Shown piece by piece: positions 1 through 6,236 of a DNA stretch of 9,011 bases. Location of the stretch: assembly GCA_029098205.1 (NCBI GenBank), contig JAQXNW010000161.1, forward strand, positions 1-9,011. Reading direction: 5' to 3'. The notes under the pieces are model-generated. The model made no database searches. It was not told where the DNA came from and was given only the letters and a program-made list of their open reading frames with translations. Position 1 is the first letter of the stretch. The number at the start of each line of letters is the position of its first letter. Source of the DNA: Eubacteriales bacterium. GTDB lineage: Bacteria; Bacillota; Clostridia; Peptostreptococcales; Anaerovoracaceae. The position numbers and the translations under genes are program-made.

Positions 1-1173
1 GGCGGGTCAGGCGGCAGGTACGGCAGCGGATTCGATTCGGATGCCGAAGAGCGGAGGTACCGGAGAGAAGATAACTGGTATCAGGAGAAAGAACCGGTTC
101 TCGAGCAGGAGCGCCGCCGGAAAGAATCCAGAAAACGCGCTTATCGGTTTCGGCCGGGGATTTTTCTTCGAAATATCCTGATTCTTCTTTTGATCCTATG
201 CGCAGCAGCGGGATGCATATTTTTCGCTTTGACGTCCGGTCTTAAAACGACGGATCTGGACAGAAGCAGTCTCGCGATCCCGGAGGAAGCGAAATCGTCA
301 CTTTCGGATTACCAGAATATTGTAATCCTGGGATCGGACGCACGGGCGGGAGAATCCTACAAGGGCTCCAGAACAGACGCGATCATGATCCTGAGCATTA
401 ACAAGAAGACCGGGAAAGCGAAAATGATCTCTGTCATGAGGGACAGCTACCTTCGCTTTTCGGGATCAAACGGGCAGAATGTTTACGAGAAAGTGACGCA
501 CGCATTCGCCTACGGGGGCGCGGAAAACACGCTGAGCGCGCTCAACCGTGCGATGGATCTTAATATTTCACAGTATGTTCTGTTCAACTGGAAAGCGGTA
601 ACGGACGCGGTTGATTCGCTTGGCGGCGTGGAGATTGATGTAAAGGCGGACGAGGTCGACGATCTTAACCGGAACGGCGACGATACCGCGAAGAATGTCG
701 GAGGAACGTATACGCCGGTTACAGGAGCCGGGAATATGCTGATGGACGGCGTGCAGGCAACAACGTACTGCCGGATCCGTGAAACTTCCGGCGGCGATGT
801 CGCGCGCGGAAACCGGACGAAAATCGTTTTCGAGGCGATTCTGTCAAAGGCGATGAAGAATCCGCTGAAGCTGAAGAGCATGATGGATACGGTGCTTCCG
901 GAGCTTCAGACGAATTTCACGAAAGCAGAGCTTTTCAAGCTTGCTTTGTCCTCCCGGAAGATGGATATTACGGAGAATCTCAGCTGGCCGAAATCCTATT
1001 ACGGAGGAATTGTGGACGGCATGTGGGTCGCCGTGCCTGCGACGCTTCGTGAGAATGTCATCTGGCTTCATAAGGAAGCGTTTGGCGACAGTGATTACGT
1101 TCCGTCGGATGCCTGCACATCGCTGAGTGAAAGCATCATTGAGGAATCCGGGCACCGGACTGCGAATAATTAG
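1..1173 (+). CDS. LCP (LytR-CpsA-Psr) family protein, 5'-truncated by the window edge
   Basis: LCP enzymes are membrane-anchored phosphotransferases that move undecaprenyl-pyrophosphate-linked glycopolymers (teichoic acids, capsule) onto peptidoglycan outside the cell. The frame is open from base 1, so the true start lies upstream. The 390 visible residues begin with a charged, Arg/Glu-rich cytoplasmic tail (residues 1-52). One membrane helix follows at about 57-77, then the extracellular LCP domain from about 104. Signature residues are visible: ILGSDAR (Asp113, Arg115), GSRTDAIM (Arg124, Asp126) and VMRDSYL (Arg147), then the VTHAFAYGG segment and a C-terminal IRETSGGDVARGNR block. These match the pyrophosphate- and metal-binding positions of the family. 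A TTG at 190 is the first start-like codon, but using it would delete half of the membrane helix, so it is not the start. The gene ends at a TAG followed by a strong hairpin. The polymer transferred cannot be told from this sequence. Confidence 0.93.
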   Translation, partial: GGSGGRYGSGFDSDAEERRYRREDNWYQEKEPVLEQERRRKESRKRAYRFRPGIFLRNILILLLILCAAAGCIFFALTSGLKTTDLDRSSLAIPEEAKSSLSDYQNIVILGSDARAGESYKGSRTDAIMILSINKKTGKAKMISVMRDSYLRFSGSNGQNVYEKVTHAFAYGGAENTLSALNRAMDLNISQYVLFNWKAVTDAVDSLGGVEIDVKADEVDDLNRNGDDTAKNVGGTYTPVTGAGNMLMDGVQATTYCRIRETSGGDVARGNRTKIVFEAILSKAMKNPLKLKSMMDTVLPELQTNFTKAELFKLALSSRKMDITENLSWPKSYYGGIVDGMWVAVPATLRENVIWLHKEAFGDSDYVPSDACTSLSESIIEESGHRTANN

Positions 1174-1193
1174 CTGCTTCAATATGGAGATAA

Positions 1194-1233
1194 AAAAGCC
1201 GCGGCTGCTTGAATTTCAGCAGCTGCGGCTTTT
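1194..1233. terminator. Bidirectional intrinsic terminator between LCP and AGCS genes
   Basis: A 16-bp stem (1194-1209 with 1218-1233, one G-U wobble) closes an 8-nt loop. The stem reads AAAAGCCGC then GGCTGCT. The plus strand ends in a short T run. The minus strand reads into six consecutive Ts, so the same hairpin can end transcripts of both converging genes. It starts 20 bp after the LCP stop and lies about 65 bp past the AGCS stop. Confidence 0.87.
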
Positions 1234-1296
1234 GCCATCTGATGGCATTTGGTCTTCTCCGCCTTAGAGCAGAAGTGTTTTCATACAGCGAAAATC

Positions 1297-2715
1297 TTAT
1301 TTCAGCCGATGTTTCCCCGCATCGAAGAAGTCTTTTACTTCTTTTGCTGCGACACCGGAGAGCGCGAATAAAGCGATCATGTTCGGAATCGCCATAAGTC
1401 CGTTGAAGATATCCGCGATGGTCCAGACCGCGCTTACGGTCATATACGGTCCGATGAACACCGCGAGGATGTACAGCCAGCGGTAGAATTTGATCGCGCG
1501 GGAACCCTTGTGTGTCAGATATTCCAGGCATCGTTCGCTGTAATAGTCCCATCCGAGAATCGTCGTGAAGGCAAAGAATACCAGACACATCATCAGGAGG
1601 AACGTGGACATTTTCGCCGGAAACGGAAGTCCGTGCACGAACGCGTAGGATGTAATCTGCACGCCTTCCAGGCCGTCCACCTGCCAGGCTCCTGTGATGA
1701 CGATGGAAAGACCGGTCATCGTGCAGACGATGATCGTATCGATAAAGGTTCCTGTCATTGTAACAAGACCCTGCCGCACCGGTTCATTCGTCTGGGCGGC
1801 TGCAGCCGCGATCGGAGCAGATCCGAGTCCCGCCTCGTTCGAGAAGATGCCGCGCGCGATTCCCTTCTGCATCGCGACGATCATGCTTCCGACGATGCCT
1901 CCGGTTACGGCTCTTGGGTTGAAGGCGCCCTTCACGATGATCACAATCGCAGCCGGAATATGGCGGTAATTGCAGATCAGAAGGATAACCGCAACGGCGA
2001 CATAGATAATGGCCATGAACGGTACGATGACCTGGCTGACGCTGGAAATCCGCTTCAGTCCTCCGATCAGAACCAGCGCTACGACGAATGCAAGGATCAG
2101 CGAAGCAATGATGACCGCATAGGAGTACGTTCCGATATGCGGAATTGAGACCGCATGCTGTTTTTCAGGGTCAAAGAAATTCTGGATCGCGCTCGCGATT
2201 CCGTTTACCTGTGAGAACGTTCCGATTCCAAAGAGGCCGACGCAGATTCCGAAGAACGCGAAGATCTTCGCGAGCCAGCGCCAATTCTGCCCCATGCCCT
2301 GTTCGATGTAATAGAAAGGCCCTCCCAGACTGTGTCCGTCCTCATCGACTGTGCGGTATTTGACAGCGAGGAGACCTTCGGTGAATTTTGTAGCCATTCC
2401 GAAGAACGCGGCAACTTCCATCCAGAAGAGTGCACCCGGGCCGCCTCCGGCGATTGCCGTAGCAACGCCGACAATGTTTCCGGTTCCGATTGTCGCGGAA
2501 AGTGCGGTGCAGAGAGCCGCGAAGCTGCTGACCTCACCCTTTCCTCCTTCTTCATTCTTTACCATCCATTTCAGAGCCAGAGGCAGACGCCGTACCTGCA
2601 GCACATGAAGACGGACTGTCAGCCAGAGCCCTCCGATCAGGATGAGGCACATAAGAGGCACGCCCCATACGAAGTTGTCGATGCTGGCTAATAGTTCATT
2701 GATTGCTTTCCACAT
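1297..2715 (-). CDS. Alanine/glycine:cation (Na+) symporter, AGCS family; probable glycine importer
   Basis: This predicted inner-membrane secondary transporter (TC 2.A.25) couples small neutral amino-acid uptake to Na+ or H+. The protein is 472 aa, normal for the family, with about eleven hydrophobic segments. Family signatures are clear: GTGNIVGVATAI at residues 77-88, followed by GGGPGALFWMEVAAFFG, and GIFSNEAGLGSAP in the second half. The ATG at 2715 is preceded by AGAAGGA at suitable spacing. It is transcribed alone: a consensus promoter, a tandem glycine riboswitch and a terminator precede it, and a hairpin closes it. The riboswitch makes glycine the likely physiological substrate; alanine is the usual alternative in this family. 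Family assignment is firm. Substrate is inferred from the regulator. Confidence 0.95.
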   Translation of the reverse strand: MWKAINELLASIDNFVWGVPLMCLILIGGLWLTVRLHVLQVRRLPLALKWMVKNEEGGKGEVSSFAALCTALSATIGTGNIVGVATAIAGGGPGALFWMEVAAFFGMATKFTEGLLAVKYRTVDEDGHSLGGPFYYIEQGMGQNWRWLAKIFAFFGICVGLFGIGTFSQVNGIASAIQNFFDPEKQHAVSIPHIGTYSYAVIIASLILAFVVALVLIGGLKRISSVSQVIVPFMAIIYVAVAVILLICNYRHIPAAIVIIVKGAFNPRAVTGGIVGSMIVAMQKGIARGIFSNEAGLGSAPIAAAAAQTNEPVRQGLVTMTGTFIDTIIVCTMTGLSIVITGAWQVDGLEGVQITSYAFVHGLPFPAKMSTFLLMMCLVFFAFTTILGWDYYSERCLEYLTHKGSRAIKFYRWLYILAVFIGPYMTVSAVWTIADIFNGLMAIPNMIALFALSGVAAKEVKDFFDAGKHRLK

Positions 2716-2773
2716 AGTTCCTTCTCTTTTCCCTAAAAACTGCCTGAATAATACGGAATAATATTGGAGAAAT

Positions 2774-2801
2774 AAAAAAACGACCCCTTCCTGGGATCGT
2801 T
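2774..2801 (-). terminator. Intrinsic terminator, expression platform of the glycine riboswitch
   Basis: On the minus strand a 9-bp stem (AACGATCCC with GGGGTCGTT, one G-U) around the loop AGGAA is followed at once by a run of Ts. It lies between the aptamers and the AGCS ribosome site, about 60 nt before the start codon. Glycine binding is therefore expected to act on transcription termination. Whether glycine turns the gene on or off is not resolved, because I could not identify a convincing antiterminator pairing. Confidence 0.85.
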
Positions 2802-2851
2802 CCTGAAAATAAAAGGATCGGCGGACCTTAAGTCCGTTTTTTCCGAATGGG

Positions 2852-2889
2852 CGGTATATATTCTTACGAATATAAGTAAAGATATGCCG
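2852..2889 (-). other. Hairpin between the second glycine aptamer and the terminator
   Basis: The minus strand has an 8-bp outer stem CGGCATAT with ATATACCG (one G-U) and an inner imperfect TCTTTAC/GTAAGA stem. It abuts the 3' strand of aptamer II P1 within a base or two. It could stack on the aptamer or take part in the switch between terminator and antiterminator. Its role is unknown. Confidence 0.5.
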
Positions 2890-3088
2890 TCTCTGTCCTT
2901 TCGCCTGAGAGATTCCTGCCGGGAAATTCCCGGTGTTGCACCTTCGGCATCCGATTCCAAGACCGGACTTCTCCAGAGATACGATCCATCTGCAGTTTCA
3001 TCCGGGCTGATCGGATCATCATCGGATACCTGAGAGTTTTACTCCTTCGGCGGGCGAAAGCCGCTTTCCTGCAGACTTCTTTTCGTAT
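2890..3088 (-). promoter_or_regulatory. Tandem glycine riboswitch (two aptamers) controlling the AGCS symporter
   Basis: Read on the minus strand, two glycine-aptamer cores follow each other. Aptamer I (about 3075 to 2990) is closed by TCTGCAG/CTGCAGA and contains GCCGAAGGAGTAAAACTC and CTCAGG. Aptamer II (about 2976 to 2891) is closed by CTCTG/CAGAG and contains CTCTGGAGA, GCCGAAGGTGCAA and CTCAGGCGAAAGGACAGAG, which is essentially the family consensus. ATACGA at 3083-3088 can pair with TCGTAT at 2979-2984, giving the P0 leader-linker helix known from tandem glycine riboswitches. A terminator follows before the AGCS gene. The order and orientation leave little doubt about identity. The direction of control is inferred only. 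Confidence 0.95.
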
Positions 3089-3099
3089 TGCTGGAGATA

Positions 3100-3128
3100 T
3101 TTATAGCATGGCAGGCGGGAGGTGTCAA
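3100..3128 (-). promoter_or_regulatory. Sigma-A promoter for the glycine riboswitch-AGCS transcript
   Basis: The minus strand shows a perfect -35 TTGACA (3123-3128), a 17-nt spacer and the -10 TATAAA (3100-3105). Transcription should begin near 3093, only a few nt before the 5' strand of the riboswitch P0 helix. This fixes the 5' boundary of the RNA. The -35 box lies at the edge of the decayed gene on the other strand. Confidence 0.85.
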
Positions 3129-3130
3129 GA

Positions 3131-3425
3131 AAGAAAGCTAAACAAAAATTTTAGTTCCGCTTCTGGCCGATATTTTTGCTTTGCAATTGGGCGGAGCTCC
3201 GGCATTTGCGGCGGAAACTCACAATTGGAAAGCGAAGGAATGGACGTGGAACAGCGATAACAGCTCCGCAACAGTAAACCTGATTTGCAAGAACAATAAA
3301 ACCACAAGAAGATACTTGAGTCGCAGGTGACATCAGCGGAAATCTCCCCTGCGACATGCACGGACGAAGGGGAAACTCTGGTTACAGCGAAAGCGGAAAA
3401 TCCGGATAAACCAGGATCATATTAA
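3131..3425 (+). pseudogene. Decayed gene for a small secreted surface-repeat protein
   Basis: No intact reading frame spans this stretch, but three pieces on the plus strand read as one secreted protein. First, 3131-3148 gives a basic KKAKQK start region. Next, after a frame change at an A5 run (3144-3148), 3149-3330 gives the hydrophobic ILVPLLADIFAL core and a signal-peptidase-like site APAFA/AE. This piece continues with THNWKAKEWTWNSDNSSAT and an ICKNNKTT segment, ending at TGA 3328. Finally, after another change near 3300-3318, 3318-3425 gives ESQVTSAEISPATC, TDEGETLVTAKAE and a TAA. The WTW-SSAT-C and ATCT-EG-T pattern resembles repeats of Firmicute surface proteins, recognised here from memory. 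No clean start codon with a ribosome site is left. A strong terminator follows on the same strand. Sequencing error at the homopolymer could mimic part of this. Confidence 0.6.
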
Positions 3426-3441
3426 TAGCAGAAATGTGCCG

Positions 3442-3472
3442 ACGGCGCGGGATTTTCCCGTGCCGTTTTTTT
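3442..3472 (+). terminator. Intrinsic terminator after the decayed gene
   Basis: A 10-bp stem (ACGGCGCGGG with CCCGTGCCGT, one G-U) has a 5-nt loop and runs straight into seven Ts on the plus strand. On the minus strand no T run follows, so it is oriented for the decayed gene and not for the cytidylyltransferase gene. Its persistence supports a once-transcribed gene to its left. Confidence 0.85.
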
Positions 3473-3495
3473 AGCGGAAAGAAGAGCTGCTGTTT

Positions 3496-4206
3496 TCAGA
3501 GGCCTTTTTTTCTTTCCGCGAGAATTGTCTTCGCAAGTGCGAGATCGCCGGGCCAGGTGATTTTCATATTCGAGCGGTCGCCCGGAATGATTCGGACCGG
3601 TTTTCCCTTCATTGTAAAAATCCGGCAGGCGTCCGTCAGCACCTCTTTTTCGGCATCCGTCAGCGAATGATAGAGATCCCAAAGCTCTTTTGCACGGAAG
3701 CTCTGCGGTGTCTGGCTTGCGTAAAGCGTGGATCGGTTCGGGATATCCGAAACGGTTTGTCCGTCCGCGCTGACAACGATTGTGTCGCTGACGGGAATGC
3801 ACGTATCGCAGGCATGAAAAACAGAGAGCGCCTTGATATGCGCCTGAATCAGTTCTTCCGTTACGAATGGCCGCGCTGCGTCGTGCGTCAGAATGGAGTC
3901 TTCCTCCGTCAGACCGTTTGTTTCCCGGATCCATTCGATGGCCCGCATCAAAGTCTCATTTCGGGTGGAACCGCCGGGAAGCACCGGAATATGCGCATTC
4001 GGGAATGCGCTCTGTACCATTTCCTTTGTCTGGTCTGTCCAGCCTGAAGGGCAGAGCGTGAGTACCTGATTGATTTCGGATTGGTGAAAAAATGGCGCGA
4101 TTGAGCGGATCAAAACCGGTTTTCCGTCAATGTTTAAGAATTGCTTCGGAATGTCAGAGCCGAAGCGGCTTCCGGATCCTCCGGCAAGAATGGCTGCGTA
4201 AATCAT
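3496..4206 (-). CDS. IspD/TarI family cytidylyltransferase
   Basis: These enzymes transfer CMP from CTP to a sugar-alcohol phosphate. The acceptor is methylerythritol 4-phosphate for IspD (isoprenoids) or ribitol 5-phosphate for TarI (wall teichoic acid and related polymers). The 236-aa length fits both. Visible motifs are LAGGSGSRFG (7-16), PKQF (20-23), GGSTRNET (78-85), HDAARPF (108-114), DT (141-142), QTPQSF (165-170), TDACRIF (191-197) and NMKIT (213-217), covering the CTP loop and catalytic Arg/Lys residues. Details such as RNET, a Thr before HDA, QTPQSF and DAC instead of DEA recall TarI of staphylococci more than E. coli IspD. The ATG at 4206 has AGAGGA upstream at good spacing. No isoprenoid or teichoic-acid gene is adjacent, so context does not decide. 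I favour a TarI-like role weakly. Confidence 0.92.
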   Translation of the reverse strand: MIYAAILAGGSGSRFGSDIPKQFLNIDGKPVLIRSIAPFFHQSEINQVLTLCPSGWTDQTKEMVQSAFPNAHIPVLPGGSTRNETLMRAIEWIRETNGLTEEDSILTHDAARPFVTEELIQAHIKALSVFHACDTCIPVSDTIVVSADGQTVSDIPNRSTLYASQTPQSFRAKELWDLYHSLTDAEKEVLTDACRIFTMKGKPVRIIPGDRSNMKITWPGDLALAKTILAERKKGL

Positions 4207-4249
4207 AGGTATATCCTCTTTGAATTTTATTTTAATAATTTTAACTCAG

Positions 4250-4258
4250 ATTATATCA
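4250..4258 (-). promoter_or_regulatory. Extended -10 promoter of the cytidylyltransferase gene
   Basis: The minus strand reads TGATATAAT: a perfect TATAAT hexamer (4250-4255) with the TG of an extended -10 element. A weak -35 candidate, ATAACA, lies 17 nt upstream and overlaps the opposing -10 box. Predicted transcription start is near 4243, about 37 nt before the ATG. Confidence 0.7.
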
Positions 4259-4272
4259 CAGCGCCCGAGGTA

Positions 4273-4281
4273 TGTTATAAT
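4273..4281 (+). promoter_or_regulatory. Extended -10 promoter of the lipoprotein gene
   Basis: The plus strand reads TGTTATAAT: a perfect TATAAT (4276-4281) with the TG of an extended -10 element. The -35 region at 4253-4258 is poor and falls in the opposing -10 box. Predicted start is near 4288, leaving a leader of about 65 nt. Confidence 0.7.
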
Positions 4282-4353
4282 CTGAATTAGCGATGACCCG
4301 GAGATACTGCGGAAAGCGGATCCGGACTATCAGTAAACGGAGGTAGATAACGC

Positions 4354-4779
4354 ATGGAAAAAATGAAAAACAAATCGCTGGCGAAGATCGGCGCAGCGCT
4401 TCTTATGATCGTGCTGGCTGCAGCGATGCTGGCCGGATGCGGACAGCCGTCGACATTGGAAGAGGCGATTCAGCAGGATAAGGACGCGAAGAGCCAGATT
4501 GAGAAAATCGCGGACGAGAACAAAATGGACATTTCGGTGAAGAAAAACACCGTGAACTATACCGTGAAACTGGATTCTGAAGTGGACGACAGCCTGGTCG
4601 ACACATATAAGAGCGCTTTGAAAGAAGCGTTTAAAGGGGAAGAGGACAGCATGAAATCTTCGATCAAGGATCTGGAATCGGAGACCAAAATCGATGGCAT
4701 CAAGTACAAAATCATTGTGCAGGATTCTACCGGCAAGGAAGTCTACACGTGCACGTTTACGAAAGACGGCATGGATTAA
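4354..4779 (+). CDS. Small lipoprotein, DUF4854-like
   Basis: This 141-aa exported lipoprotein has no known function. A basic start (MEKMKNK) and a hydrophobic stretch (residues 9-27) lead to the lipobox LAGC, with Cys29 as the predicted lipidation site. The mature part is soluble and highly charged. It starts STLEEAIQQDKDAKSQIEKIA, has an alternating NTVNYTVKL strand and ends in KYKIIVQDSTGKEVYTCTF. The TLEEAI-D-Q-I start and the SxxKDLESExxIDGIK segment are typical of the DUF4854 lipoproteins common in Lachnospiraceae, a match made from memory. GGAGGT at 4339-4344 sits 9 nt before the chosen ATG; the next ATG (4363) would be too far away. It stands alone between its own promoter and terminator, divergent from the cytidylyltransferase. 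No partner is evident. Confidence 0.85.
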   Translation: MEKMKNKSLAKIGAALLMIVLAAAMLAGCGQPSTLEEAIQQDKDAKSQIEKIADENKMDISVKKNTVNYTVKLDSEVDDSLVDTYKSALKEAFKGEEDSMKSSIKDLESETKIDGIKYKIIVQDSTGKEVYTCTFTKDGMD

Positions 4780-4809
4780 CAGGGAGAAAGAATAATATAG
4801 TGAGAAAAC

Positions 4810-4842
4810 AAAACGCCTGGCGGGAAACCGTCAGGCGTTTTT
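4810..4842. terminator. Intrinsic terminator after the lipoprotein gene, possibly bidirectional
   Basis: A stem of up to 14 bp (AAAACGCCTGGCGG with CCGTCAGGCGTTTT, one G-U) is capped by a GAAA tetraloop and followed by Ts on the plus strand. On the minus strand the downstream tract is TTTTGTTTT, so it may also stop readthrough from the converging OFA transporter gene, whose stop codon is about 120 bp away. Confidence 0.87.
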
Positions 4843-4917
4843 GCAACTAGCAATGAGAATGCTTTCGGCAACTAGTAATGAAAATTTTCTCTGCAACTAG
4901 CAGTGAGAAAAGAGTTT
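4843..4917. repeat. Three tandem 25-bp repeats
   Basis: Units begin at 4843, 4868 and 4893, exactly 25 bp apart. The first 17 bp of each follow GCAACTAGYARTGARAA, while the last 8 bp differ. The array starts immediately after the T run of the lipoprotein terminator and ends before the OFA stop codon. Each unit holds a CTAG. There are no spacers of CRISPR size and no reading frame of note. Function unknown. Confidence 0.8.
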
Positions 4918-4962
4918 GTATACTCGCCGTCCGGCTGGTGCTTGCAGCCGGGAGCATGCTTA

Positions 4963-6231
4963 TTAAGCTTCCGCAGCGATCGATTCTTCTGTTGCTTTTT
5001 CAGCTTCATCTGCAGACACGGCATTTTTCTGGTTAACCAGAAATGCGGAAATCAGGAATGCGATCAGGTACAGAACGAACAGAACCGGAAGAACCTGATC
5101 GTAGTTCCCGGTGCGGCGGAAGACAAAGGCTGTAATCTGATTTCCGGAAAGTCCGGCGAATGCCCATGCCGAAAGCGCGACACCGTGGATTTCGCTGATG
5201 TTTTTCATTCCGAAGCGGTTTGAAAGAAGAGCCGGAAGAGTGCTGAATCCTCCGCCGTATCCTGCATTTACGATCAGCATCAGCAGGATGACGATCGCAG
5301 CGCCTTTGCCGCTGATCGCATGCGTAAGGAAGGCAAGAATCGTAATTCCAAGAGAAAGCAGGAAAATGATCTTGTAAATGGTGTCACGGTCTCTGCACCA
5401 GTCGCTTACGGTCGAGAACCCGATACGTCCCAGCGCATTGGACGCGGCGGTAAGGGACTGAATGATGCTGATTGCGGCAACGCCGAACCCGGCGATCTGA
5501 AGAATCGGTTTTTCGTAGGAGATCAAAGCCAGTCCGCATGTGATGTTGATGTAGAACATGATCCAGATCCCTGTGAAGGTCCGGTTCTTGAAGATGGCGA
5601 GAGGATGTCCCGCGCTCTTTGTATGGGGCTCTACCCAGCCGGCTGGTTTCTTCAGAAGGAAATGCCCGGTCATCATCATTACGAAATAAACTGCGGAAAG
5701 AATATAGAACATATTCGCGAGACCGACACGAAGCTGAAGCGCGTTCATAATCGGGCTTGCGATGGCTTTCGCGAGCCCGAATCCCATGATGGAGATTCCG
5801 GTAGCGAGGCCCTTGCGGTCCGAGAACCACAACATTAAAGTTTTTACAGGGGTCAGGTATCCGATGCCCAGGCCGATTCCCATAATGCATCCGTAGAACA
5901 GGAAAATCAGAAGAACCGTTGCGGTGGTTCCAAGAGAGCCGCTGAACTGGATTGTGACTCCGGTTCCGACCATGCCGGCTGTAAAGCAGATGCATGCGAG
6001 AAGCGAGGATTTATGGATATCCCGCTCCACGAACCGTCCGGCGAAAGCCGCAGACATACCGAGGAAAAAGATGGCGAGGCTGAATGCCCAGCCGATGACA
6101 GACGGCGTCGTGCCGATCTGATCAGCCAGTGCGGCGCTGAATGAAGACCAGCAGTACACGGTGCCGATGCTGCAGTGAATGAGAAGAGCGGGAACAGCGG
6201 CCCGCATCCAACGATTGTCAAGAAATGACAT
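4963..6231 (-). CDS. OFA family MFS transporter (oxalate/formate antiporter type); probable formate-linked carrier
   Basis: This 422-aa major facilitator has about twelve membrane helices. It belongs to the oxalate/formate antiporter family (TC 2.A.1.11), judged from IGTVYCWSSFSAAL (22-35), GIGYLTPVKTLMLWFSDRKG (122-141) and the SDRKGLATGISIMGFGL turn between the N-domain helices. Arg269 (NALGRIGFSTVSD) sits where OxlT of Oxalobacter has its substrate Arg272. The stretch SAWAFAGLSG around 354-363 corresponds to the OxlT helix with essential Lys355, but carries no lysine. That argues against a dicarboxylate such as oxalate. GGAGGTG stands 6 nt before the ATG. The gene has its own TTGACA/TATAAT promoter and a ZTP riboswitch, so transport of formate or another one-carbon-linked monocarboxylate is inferred. 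Family is firm, substrate is not. Confidence 0.92.
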   Translation of the reverse strand: MSFLDNRWMRAAVPALLIHCSIGTVYCWSSFSAALADQIGTTPSVIGWAFSLAIFFLGMSAAFAGRFVERDIHKSSLLACICFTAGMVGTGVTIQFSGSLGTTATVLLIFLFYGCIMGIGLGIGYLTPVKTLMLWFSDRKGLATGISIMGFGLAKAIASPIMNALQLRVGLANMFYILSAVYFVMMMTGHFLLKKPAGWVEPHTKSAGHPLAIFKNRTFTGIWIMFYINITCGLALISYEKPILQIAGFGVAAISIIQSLTAASNALGRIGFSTVSDWCRDRDTIYKIIFLLSLGITILAFLTHAISGKGAAIVILLMLIVNAGYGGGFSTLPALLSNRFGMKNISEIHGVALSAWAFAGLSGNQITAFVFRRTGNYDQVLPVLFVLYLIAFLISAFLVNQKNAVSADEAEKATEESIAAEA

Positions 6232-6236
6232 AGATA

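Larger units (their letters stand above)
4242..4289. repeat. Inverted repeat carrying the -10 boxes of two divergent promoters
   Basis: The left arm 4242-4255 (TAACTCAGATTATA) and the right arm 4276-4289 (TATAATCTGAATTA) are complementary at 13 of 14 positions and are separated by 20 bp. Each arm contains the -10 hexamer of the outward-facing promoter, so the two promoters are mirror images. It could also be an operator, but no known operator motif is recognised. Confidence 0.75.

Noticed and set aside
190..1173. TTG at 190 as the start of the LCP gene
   Set aside because: The frame is open to base 1 and the membrane anchor begins before 190; starting there would cut the helix in half.
1510..2148. 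Plus-strand open frame of 212 codons inside the AGCS gene
   Set aside because: It is antisense to a strongly conserved transporter gene, very rich in Asp, Arg and His, and has no family resemblance: a shadow frame.
2822..2842. Plus-strand terminator (CGGAC/GTCCG hairpin plus six Ts)
   Set aside because: The stem is only 5 bp and no plus-strand gene precedes it; it lies inside the minus-strand glycine riboswitch leader.
4843..4917. CRISPR array
   Set aside because: Cores of 17 bp with 8-bp tails are far too short for repeats and spacers, there are only three units, and no cas gene is present.
4931..4951. Hairpin CCGGCTG/CAGCCGG as the OFA gene terminator
   Set aside because: The 7-bp stem is perfect, but no T run follows on the minus strand; it may only assist decay or pausing.
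5320..5838. Plus-strand open frame of 172 codons inside the OFA gene
   Set aside because: It is antisense to the transporter, low-complexity and charged, with no ribosome site or recognisable domain.
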